A stretch of DNA of 32,669 nt from a candidate division WWE3 bacterium (GTDB lineage Bacteria > Patescibacteriota > WWE3 > UBA101185 > UBA10185): NCBI GenBank assembly GCA_016182565.1, contig JACPGI010000003.1:134206-166874 (forward strand). Reading direction: 5' to 3'. Of this stretch, positions 17,004 to 25,361 are shown one piece after another. Position numbers and translations under genes: made by a program. The notes under the pieces are model-generated. The model worked only from the letters and a program-made list of their open reading frames with translations, had not been told where the DNA came from and made no database searches. How positions within the stretch are numbered: position 1 is the first letter of the stretch; each line of letters starts with the position of its first letter.

Positions 17004-19619
17004 ATGTTGGGATTTCTTTTTGATTCAAACGAAAGACAGATAAAAAAGCTGCGACCTATCGTAGCAAAAATCAATACTTTTGAGGAAGGTTTTGCAAAGT
17101 TTTCAAAAGAGGAAATTAAAGCAAAAACATCCTCGTGGAAAGAAATATTATATAAACTTGATTTTGACTCCCAGAAAAAGTATTTGGAAGAAATATTGCC
17201 GGAAGCCTTTGCACTTGTGCGCGAGGCAGGAAAAAGAGCTCTTAACATGCGTCATTTTGATGTGCAATTGATGGCTGGGATTATTTTGCATGAGGGTAAG
17301 ATTGCAGAACAAAAAACCGGTGAGGGTAAAACACTTACTGCAACTCTAGCAATATATTTAAACGCCCTGACAGGTAAAGGAGTCCATCTTGTAACTCCAA
17401 ATGATTATCTTTCAAGACATGGTGCTGGCTGGATGGGAACTTTATATGATTATCTTGGGCTTACTACAGGAGTCATCATGCAACAACGTGCCTTCAAATT
17501 TGATTCATCATACAACGGAACCGAATTTGAGGATTCTTATTCTACCCATCTTAAAGAAGTTGCAAAACAAGTTGCTTATCAATGTGATGTAACTTATGGC
17601 ACAAACCATGAGTTTGGATTTGACTATCTGCGCGATAACATGGTTTCAAAGTTTTCTGAGATGGTTCAGACAAATCCGCTTGGTGAATGGGGGACCCATT
17701 ACTTTGCAATTGTTGATGAGGTCGACTCTATTTTGATAGATGTTGCAAGAACCCCACTTATAATCTCTACAACAGCGGAACAACCCACCGAAAGATACAA
17801 CCAGGCAAATGGCATAATAAAACAACTAATTAAAGGTACCGATTATGAGGTAGATGAAAAATTTAGAAGCGCAACTCTTACCGATCTTGGCATAAGGCGT
17901 GTTGAGAAAATGCTTGGAATTGGAAATCTTTATGAACAAGATTTTGAAATGGTGCATTTGGTAGAACAATCTTTATCAGCCTTTACTCTTTATGAAAAAG
18001 ACAGGGATTATGTTGTGAAAGATGGGCAAGTTGTAATTGTTGATCAATTCACCGGACGACTTTTACCAAGTAACCGATATTCTCAAGGACTTCATCAAGC
18101 AATTGAAGCAAAAGAGGGTGTCACTATCCAGCAAGAGTCAAAAACTTTGGCCGAAGTTTCTTACCAAAATTATTTTAGAATGTATTCTAAGCTTGCTGGT
18201 ATGACAGGCACCGCTGTTACAGAAGCAGAAGAATTTTATAAAATTTATAAACTTGATGTTGTTGTAGTTCCTACAAATAAACCTGTCACAAGAACCGATT
18301 TTCAAGATGTTGTGTATAAAACTGAGTCTGCTAAGTACAGAGCAGTTGCTGAAGATGTTGCCGAAAAATACAGTAGAGGTCAGCCAGTACTTATAGGTAC
18401 TACCTCAGTTGATAAATCTCAGTTGGTGCATGAGCAATTGAAACGTCGTGGAATACCCCACCAAATACTCAATGCAAAAAACCACGACAAGGAGGCCTTG
18501 ATTATTGCCCAAGCCGGTAAAAAAAGTGCCGTAACTGTGTCTACAAATATGGCAGGAAGAGGGGTAGATATTTTGCTTGGAGGTGACCAGTCGGCCTCAG
18601 AAACTACAATTGAGGAGGCTGAAGTAAAAGAGATATCTGCTTTAGGTGGTCTTCATGTAATAGGTACTGAACGCCATGAATCTCGCAGAATTGATAATCA
18701 GCTTCGCGGTCGTGCCGGAAGACAGGGAGATCCAGGTTCTTCTAGGTTTTTTGTTTCCTTACAGGATGATCTTATGCGCATTTTTGGTGGTGCACAAGTC
18801 GAAAAACTTATGGATAGATTTGGACTTGATGAAAATACACCGCTTGAGTCTTCCATAGTAACATCGTCTATAGCAAATGCTCAAAAAAGAGTCGAAGGTT
18901 TTAACTTTGACCGTCGAAAGCAACTTGTAGAGATGGATGATGTCATGAATACTCATCGAGAGGTTGTGTATAAGCTGCGCCGTATTGTTTTACAACTAGT
19001 AGAGAAAGATGAGAGTGCTGGCGAGTGGCTTCTTGGAAAATTACAAGAAAACATAGATTTTGATACTAAAACAAATTGGGATGACCATGTTGCAAGATTT
19101 GGCCTTGGATCATGGTTACAGATTGTTGCGTCACTTGCTCTTCCTGTGATTAATGTTTTGTGGTCAGAGCATCTTGTTGATATGGACCATATACGAGATG
19201 GGATTGGGCTTCGCGGTTATGCTCAAAGAGATCCGATGGTTGAATATAAGAGGGAAGGCCATGAAAGATTTGAAATGCTAGTTCAAAAAATTTACCTTGA
19301 AATCGTAGAACGTCTTGAAAATGTTACCGACCAGGTCGCAAAGCAAATTGAGTTAGATAAAGTAGCAAATACAGGAAAATCAAAAAAAGCTCCAGAGTTA
19401 AAGTACACGCAAGGAGACTTTGAAAGTGGGGTTTCTACAGAAGCAGGAGAAATAAAACAAACTAACTTTAACAATGCAAAAAATGGCGGTCGCAATATAA
19501 GTGTAGAGCCGGTTATTTCAAATAAAAATGCAGTGGGAAGAAATGATATGTGCCCATGTGGAAGTGGTAAAAAATATAAGAACTGTGGCTTAATTAATGC
19601 CCCAGATCATAAAAAGTGA
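17004..19619 (+). CDS. secA: Preprotein translocase subunit SecA with C-terminal SEC-C zinc motif
   Basis: 871 aa. QLMAGIILHEGKIAEQKTGEGKTLTATL, YITYGTNHEFGFDYLRDN-like motif, STNMAGRGVDILLGG, C-terminal VGRNDMCPCGSGKKYKNCG. Confidence 0.97.
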   Translation: MLGFLFDSNERQIKKLRPIVAKINTFEEGFAKFSKEEIKAKTSSWKEILYKLDFDSQKKYLEEILPEAFALVREAGKRALNMRHFDVQLMAGIILHEGKIAEQKTGEGKTLTATLAIYLNALTGKGVHLVTPNDYLSRHGAGWMGTLYDYLGLTTGVIMQQRAFKFDSSYNGTEFEDSYSTHLKEVAKQVAYQCDVTYGTNHEFGFDYLRDNMVSKFSEMVQTNPLGEWGTHYFAIVDEVDSILIDVARTPLIISTTAEQPTERYNQANGIIKQLIKGTDYEVDEKFRSATLTDLGIRRVEKMLGIGNLYEQDFEMVHLVEQSLSAFTLYEKDRDYVVKDGQVVIVDQFTGRLLPSNRYSQGLHQAIEAKEGVTIQQESKTLAEVSYQNYFRMYSKLAGMTGTAVTEAEEFYKIYKLDVVVVPTNKPVTRTDFQDVVYKTESAKYRAVAEDVAEKYSRGQPVLIGTTSVDKSQLVHEQLKRRGIPHQILNAKNHDKEALIIAQAGKKSAVTVSTNMAGRGVDILLGGDQSASETTIEEAEVKEISALGGLHVIGTERHESRRIDNQLRGRAGRQGDPGSSRFFVSLQDDLMRIFGGAQVEKLMDRFGLDENTPLESSIVTSSIANAQKRVEGFNFDRRKQLVEMDDVMNTHREVVYKLRRIVLQLVEKDESAGEWLLGKLQENIDFDTKTNWDDHVARFGLGSWLQIVASLALPVINVLWSEHLVDMDHIRDGIGLRGYAQRDPMVEYKREGHERFEMLVQKIYLEIVERLENVTDQVAKQIELDKVANTGKSKKAPELKYTQGDFESGVSTEAGEIKQTNFNNAKNGGRNISVEPVISNKNAVGRNDMCPCGSGKKYKNCGLINAPDHKK

Positions 19620-19754
19620 ATTTCTAGAAAATAAGTCTTAAAAATTATTATTGCAGAGGGTTTTTCTCAGAAGTGATTTTATTATCATTTTCAGTTGTAG
19701 CCCAAAGTTTTAAAATGTCATCCAATATAGTATCCACATTTGGATATGTTGGAT

Positions 19755-21242
19755 TTATTGCCTTAACATCAAGCATATATAAAGGTTTTTGTTTAGGAAA
19801 AAAGCCTGCTCTAGGTTTTTCTTTGCTTCCTCATAATCCCCTATTTGTATTTGGGTGGCACCTAAATTATGGTATGCGTCTGAATAATATGGATTTATTT
19901 CAATAGCTTTTTTAAATGCCGAGAGTGATTTGGAGACATCTCCCTCTTTAAGATAAACATCTCCTAAATTGTTAAAACTTCGCGAACTCAAAGGATGGGT
20001 TTTTACATTTGCTTCCCAGATGGACTTACTATCTCGCCAATCTAAATTTCTTATATAAATTCTTCCTGCATAAATACCAAGTATTATAATTGTTGTAATA
20101 ACTGCTAGGTTTTTTAAACGTAGAGTACCTTCAAGTTTAGTTAACCATTGTGCTAGTAAAATCCCGAAAACCAACGTTGTGATGTATAGGTATCTATCGG
20201 CATAATACCAGGCTATTTGAATTGGACTAAGTGCAAAACAAAAGGATGAAAGTGCAAAAAGTATAAGTCCGGCTTTAAGTTTGTCAATGCGCAAATTAAT
20301 GAATATGTAGATAAAAAGTAGAATAGTTATTGTGGCCATGATGGGTATGTGCGAGGTTCCTCCAAAATTTCCTTCATGGTACAAAGCAAGTTTTTTTGGA
20401 AAGATTAGAAGTTCTAATGGGTTATATATTGAGTAGATTAGTTGGTAGAAATAATTAGTTTTTTCACCGTCTGGGGTAGCGTAGTTTAACTCCGTAATTC
20501 TATTTACTGCGTATAGGCTGTTTTTTAGTAATACAATCGAGGAGATAATAAGATACGGAATATATTTAAAAATAAATTGCCAATTAATTTTTTTCTTATT
20601 AAAGAAAATATCTACTACAATAAGACAGGGGATAATTGCAAGGGATCTAACATTTAGTCCTAGTATAACTGGAACAGAAAATAAGCAAAGCATTAAAATG
20701 TAGTACCAAAAGTTAGTCGATTTAGAGTATAGGTTATTTAAAGTAATCGAGATAAAAAGAATTATGGCGTCTGTAATATAAATATTTCCTGAAATCCAAG
20801 AAACCGCTTCTGTGTTGATGGGATGCAACGCAAAAATTAATGTCGCAAGCATTGCAATTTTTTTCGAAAAATACTGAGATACAAAAATAAACCCAAAGAT
20901 AGTAGCAAGAGTATGCCCAAAGATAGATAGTAGGTGAAAGGGCCCCGATTCTCCCCTAAATATAGTATAAATAGTTTTATATACTGCATAGTAGTACCTA
21001 CCCTCTTTGATTGACTCAAGCCAGTTATTGTTTGCAACAAAGTTCATAGCAACAATATCATCGGAGATATATTTTCCAGAAAGTGAGTTTAGATAAACTG
21101 CAAAGATTAAAAATGTAAAAAGAGTAATAAAATCTAAATGTGTAAGTAAAAACTGTTTTACATCATATAACGTACTAAATTGAACATATGGGTGATAGAT
21201 ATTGGTATTTTGTAATTTTTCTTGTGCTTTTGTGCGTTTCAT
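19755..21242 (-). CDS. Multi-TM glycosyltransferase-like protein with C-terminal TPR repeats (possible C-terminal frameshift)
   Basis: Polytopic N-terminal region; TPRs SRSFNNLGDVYLKEGDVSKSLSAFKKAIEINPYYSDAYHNLGATQIQIGDYEEAKKNLEQAF. Short divergent end ICLMLRQ. Confidence 0.75.
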   Translation of the reverse strand: MKRTKAQEKLQNTNIYHPYVQFSTLYDVKQFLLTHLDFITLFTFLIFAVYLNSLSGKYISDDIVAMNFVANNNWLESIKEGRYYYAVYKTIYTIFRGESGPFHLLSIFGHTLATIFGFIFVSQYFSKKIAMLATLIFALHPINTEAVSWISGNIYITDAIILFISITLNNLYSKSTNFWYYILMLCLFSVPVILGLNVRSLAIIPCLIVVDIFFNKKKINWQFIFKYIPYLIISSIVLLKNSLYAVNRITELNYATPDGEKTNYFYQLIYSIYNPLELLIFPKKLALYHEGNFGGTSHIPIMATITILLFIYIFINLRIDKLKAGLILFALSSFCFALSPIQIAWYYADRYLYITTLVFGILLAQWLTKLEGTLRLKNLAVITTIIILGIYAGRIYIRNLDWRDSKSIWEANVKTHPLSSRSFNNLGDVYLKEGDVSKSLSAFKKAIEINPYYSDAYHNLGATQIQIGDYEEAKKNLEQAFFLNKNLYICLMLRQ

Positions 21243-21272
21243 TTTGTCTTATACTATTGTATTGTATTTAGT

Positions 21273-21830
21273 ATGCCTTCAGCTACTGGTGAACACCATA
21301 ATTTTCTCTTGGAACTTGTTGAGTCATTCTTAAGTTCTTTTGCAATTCTTTTAGCTTTATATATCTTTTTGGCTTTTCCAGAGATAGTTTCTGGTGCAAG
21401 TATGGAGCCCACACTTATGGATGGGGATAGGATACTTGTTGAACGCGTTTCAAGACACATTTTAGGATACAAAAGGGGAGACATCATAATTTTTCATCCG
21501 CCTGGGGATGATGATATTGACTATGTAAAAAGAGTGGTTGGGATTCCGGGAGATATTGTCAAAATTTCTGATTGCGGTGTGTATGTTGTGAAGGACAACT
21601 CAAGATATGTATTAGAGGAACCATATCTCTATTCTAATACCTGTACTCAAGGCGGTCCGGGATTTAAGGACGGGAAAGCCCAAAAGATAGAAGATGGTCA
21701 TATTCTTGTGATGGGAGATAATCGTACTAGATCAGCTGATTCTCGTACGTTTGGGGTTATTTCAGACAAAAGAGTTGTAGGTAAGGCTGTAGCAAGGTTC
21801 TGGCCACTGCAAAAGCTAGAAATCCTATAG
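21273..21830 (+). CDS. lepB: Signal peptidase I
   Basis: FPEIVSGASMEPTLMDGDRILVERVSRHILGYKRGDIIIFHPPGDDDIDYVKRVVGIPGDIV...ILVMGDNRTRSADSRTFGVI. Start at the internal ATG at 21273 (MPSATGEHHN). Confidence 0.95.
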   Translation: MPSATGEHHNFLLELVESFLSSFAILLALYIFLAFPEIVSGASMEPTLMDGDRILVERVSRHILGYKRGDIIIFHPPGDDDIDYVKRVVGIPGDIVKISDCGVYVVKDNSRYVLEEPYLYSNTCTQGGPGFKDGKAQKIEDGHILVMGDNRTRSADSRTFGVISDKRVVGKAVARFWPLQKLEIL

Positions 21831-21902
21831 TCTGACAAACCTTCCCCATACTAAATACATGTGTCAATCGGATTTCTTAAAAGGCGGTTTTTGTTGATTG
21901 TA

Positions 21903-21969
21903 TTGACACTTGCGTAGTGATATGGTAGTCTGCAACGTGCAACTGGAGTGTTTTCGCGAAGCCTTCAGT
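21903..21969 (+). promoter_or_regulatory. Putative rpoB promoter and structured 5' leader
   Basis: TTGACA at 21903-21908. ACTGGAG (21942-21948) pairs with CTTCAGT (21963-21969). Leader of roughly 140 nt to the ATG at 22080. Confidence 0.45.
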
Positions 21970-22079
21970 ATTTATTATTGGCTGAAAATACAAAAGAAAA
22001 AAGCAAATAGCGCGGGGCACCCGTGCTTAAGTTTATTTATCTATATAGTATAAATAGTTTCAAAAAGGGAATTATCGTA

Positions 22080-25000
22080 ATGAGACATAATTTTTCAAAA
22101 AGAAAGAACGTACTACCTTTACCTATTCTTTCAAGTATTCAATTAGAGTCTTATAGGTGGATGATGGAGGATGGAATAAAAGAAGTTTTGGATGAACTTG
22201 GGATTATTCAAGATTATACAGGAAGAGGTTGGGTACTAACTTTGTCAGATCCTTCCATAGATAGTGCAAATATAACAATTGATGAGGCTATAAGAACAGG
22301 CAGAACATACGATGCTCCTTGGTATTTGAACGCTACAATTAAAGATCCATTAAATAAAAAAGAAAAGAAAAAGAAAATATACATGGGTGATATTCCTTTG
22401 ATGACAACAACTGGAACCTTTGTTGTTAATGGTGTTGAAAGAGTTGTCATTAACCAAATTACCCGCTCCTACGGAGCATTATTCTCAACAGAGATTTCTC
22501 CCGCTACGGGAAAAAAGCTTGCCGGTGGCAAGATACTGCCAAAAAATGGAGTTTGGATTGATCTTAGTACTTCAAGAACTGGTGTTATTAGTGCCAAAAT
22601 TGATAGAAGAAGAAAAATAACTGTAACCACCCTTTTAAGACTTTTTGGGCTAGAGACCGATGAAGATATAAAAAAGGCTTTTGCGTCTGTTGATAACGAC
22701 CCAGAAATGAGTTATATCGATGCCACTTTGGCAAAAGATCCAGCAAGTAGTGTTGACCAAGCAGCTATTGAGGTTTATAGAAAAATGAGGCCAGGTGAGC
22801 CTCTGGTACTTGAAAACGCCAAAGATTTAGTTGAAGCAATGTTTTTTAACTCTAGAAGATACTCACTAGGTAAAGTTGGTAGATTTAAATTAAACCAGAA
22901 GTTTGATTTGAACTTTCCTAATGAACCTAAGTACTGGCTATTACAACTTGAGGATTTAATAAAAGTAGTTTCCCAAATCATAAAAATAAATAACGGTGTT
23001 ATTGAAGAGGATGATGTTGATCACTTGGGGAACAGAAGAATTCGAAGTGTGGGTGAACTTTTGCAAAACGAGGTAAGGATTGGATTTTTGCAAGTTGAGA
23101 AAAATATCAAAGAAAGAATGTCCTTACAGCCAAGAGAGGAGCTTCCTGATCCAGCAATTTTGATTTCACCAAGAGCTGTCACCGCCAAGATACATAGCTT
23201 TTTTGCATCCGGCCAACTTTCCCAGTTTCAAGATCAACAAAATCCTTTAACATCCCTCGATCACTTAAGAAGGGTTTCTGTATCAGGTCCCGGTGGACTT
23301 ACACGAGAACGCGCCAGCATGGCAGTAAGAGACGTCCACTACACCCACTATGGTAGGGTATGTCCCGTTAGAACTCCAGAAGGACCTAACATTGGACTTA
23401 TTAACTATCTTGCTATGTATTCTAGAGTAAACGAATATGGTTTTATTGAAACCCCATATTTTAAACTTGTTAAAGAAGAAGATGGTAGGGTTAAAGTTAC
23501 AAACGAGGTGGTATTTTTAGCAGCATACCAAGAAGAAGGTCTTTATATTACAGATTCTTCTATTCAGGTTGATGAAGATGGCTATATTTTACAAAGCCAA
23601 GTTCCTCTTAGAAATGGGAGCAGCTATACACTCGGTAATGTTGCTCTTGCCGAATATGTTGAAGTTGTACCAAGGCAGATTGTTGGTATTTCTGCAGGTC
23701 TTATACCTTTTTTGGAGAATGATGACGTTTCAAGATCGCTTATTGCTACACAACAGATGTCACAAGCAGTTCCGCTTGTAAGACCCCAAGCTCCAATTGT
23801 AGGAACAGGAATCGAAGCAGTAGTTGCTAATAACGCCGGCGCTGTAATACTTGCTGAAACTAAAGGTGTTGTTGAATATGCTGATGCTTCTAAAGTGATC
23901 ATTAAATATGATGATAGAAAAGAAAAAGGTGAATATCACTCCCGAAAATTTGTGATGTCTAACCAATCAACCTGTTTTAACCAAGTGGTTAGGGTTGAAA
24001 CTGGCCAAAAAATTAAAAAGGGTGACATATTGATTGAGGGGCCTGCTGCAGATCATGGTGAACTTGCAATCGGTACAAACATGAAAGTTGCTTACATGAT
24101 GTGGAACGGTTTTGAATATGAAGATGGTATCGCATTATCTGATCGCCTTGTAAAAGAAGATTTACTAACCTCAATTCACATTTCAGACTATAACGTTCAG
24201 GTTTTGGAAACAAAATTAGGGCCAGAAGAAATAACAAGAGATATTCCAAACGTTTCTGAGGAAGCTTTGAGAAACCTTGATGAACAAGGTATCGTTGCAG
24301 TCGGTTCCAAGGTTAAATCTGCTGATATTTTAGTTGGTAAAGTTGCACCAAAGGGTGAAACTGAACTTTCTGCTGAGGAAAGACTTCTTCGAGCAATATT
24401 TGGTGAGAAAGCTAAAGAAGTAAGAGACAACTCACTTGTTATGCCCCACGGTGAGCATGGCGTAGTTATTGGAGTTAAAAGGGTTGATAGAGCAGAGAAC
24501 AAAAACTTACCAGCCGGGGTACTTGAAGAAATCACAGTTTATGTTGCCCTACAGAAAAAAATAGAAGTTGGCGATAAACTTGCAGGAAGACACGGAAACA
24601 AAGGTGTCATCTCAATTATTGTTCCAGCTGTAGATATGCCAAGACTGGAAGATGGTACCACAGTTGATATCATTTTCTCTTCCGAAGCAGTTTTAAAAAG
24701 AATGAACGTTGGTCAATTACAGGAAGCTCCACTTGGTTATGCCGGTGAAAAATTGGGTAAGAAATATGCTGTTCCTGTGTTTGAATCTCCCGATGAGCCA
24801 GAAATTGCATTAGAGCTTGAAGCAGCTGGTTTACCAAAATCAGGAAAAATGAAACTTATTGATGGTAGAACTGGTGAATATTTTGAGCATGAGGTAGTTG
24901 TAGGTACTTCTTACATCTTAAAACTTATCCACTTGGGTGAAGATAAGATGCACGCAAGATCAACTGGTCCTTACTCACTTATTACACAACAGCCACTTGG

Positions 25001-25361
25001 TGGTAAAGCCCAATTTGGTGGTCAAAGATTTGGTGAAATGGAAGTCTGGGCGCTCGAGGCATACGGTGCAGCTCACGTACTACGAGAAATGCTTACTATT
25101 AAGTCTGATGATTTAGTTGGAAGAACCCAAGCATACAAAGCAATTCTTCAGGGTGAGACAATTCCTGAACCAACCATTCCGGAATCATTTAAGTTATTTG
25201 TAAGAGAAATAAATGGACTTGGTATCGGAGTTGAAGCACTAGGAGCAAAATCAGTAACTGAAGAGGAAGCTGAAATGCTCGCTACACAAGTAGAAATTAA
25301 AGGTACTGTTTTACCAGAGGACATCAGTAAAGCAAATTTAGTAAAAGAGGAGGAAAAGTAA
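22080..25361 (+). CDS. rpoB: RNA polymerase beta subunit
   Basis: Start MRHNFSKRKNVLPLP. FFASGQLSQFQDQQNPLTSLDHLRRVSVSGPGGLTRERASMAVRDVHYTHYGRVCP; GDKLAGRHGNKGVIS. Confidence 0.97.
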   Translation: MRHNFSKRKNVLPLPILSSIQLESYRWMMEDGIKEVLDELGIIQDYTGRGWVLTLSDPSIDSANITIDEAIRTGRTYDAPWYLNATIKDPLNKKEKKKKIYMGDIPLMTTTGTFVVNGVERVVINQITRSYGALFSTEISPATGKKLAGGKILPKNGVWIDLSTSRTGVISAKIDRRRKITVTTLLRLFGLETDEDIKKAFASVDNDPEMSYIDATLAKDPASSVDQAAIEVYRKMRPGEPLVLENAKDLVEAMFFNSRRYSLGKVGRFKLNQKFDLNFPNEPKYWLLQLEDLIKVVSQIIKINNGVIEEDDVDHLGNRRIRSVGELLQNEVRIGFLQVEKNIKERMSLQPREELPDPAILISPRAVTAKIHSFFASGQLSQFQDQQNPLTSLDHLRRVSVSGPGGLTRERASMAVRDVHYTHYGRVCPVRTPEGPNIGLINYLAMYSRVNEYGFIETPYFKLVKEEDGRVKVTNEVVFLAAYQEEGLYITDSSIQVDEDGYILQSQVPLRNGSSYTLGNVALAEYVEVVPRQIVGISAGLIPFLENDDVSRSLIATQQMSQAVPLVRPQAPIVGTGIEAVVANNAGAVILAETKGVVEYADASKVIIKYDDRKEKGEYHSRKFVMSNQSTCFNQVVRVETGQKIKKGDILIEGPAADHGELAIGTNMKVAYMMWNGFEYEDGIALSDRLVKEDLLTSIHISDYNVQVLETKLGPEEITRDIPNVSEEALRNLDEQGIVAVGSKVKSADILVGKVAPKGETELSAEERLLRAIFGEKAKEVRDNSLVMPHGEHGVVIGVKRVDRAENKNLPAGVLEEITVYVALQKKIEVGDKLAGRHGNKGVISIIVPAVDMPRLEDGTTVDIIFSSEAVLKRMNVGQLQEAPLGYAGEKLGKKYAVPVFESPDEPEIALELEAAGLPKSGKMKLIDGRTGEYFEHEVVVGTSYILKLIHLGEDKMHARSTGPYSLITQQPLGGKAQFGGQRFGEMEVWALEAYGAAHVLREMLTIKSDDLVGRTQAYKAILQGETIPEPTIPESFKLFVREINGLGIGVEALGAKSVTEEEAEMLATQVEIKGTVLPEDISKANLVKEEEK

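Noticed and set aside
19673-19906. 77-aa plus ORF
   Set aside because: Antisense to the TPR protein C-terminus; no SD or family signature.
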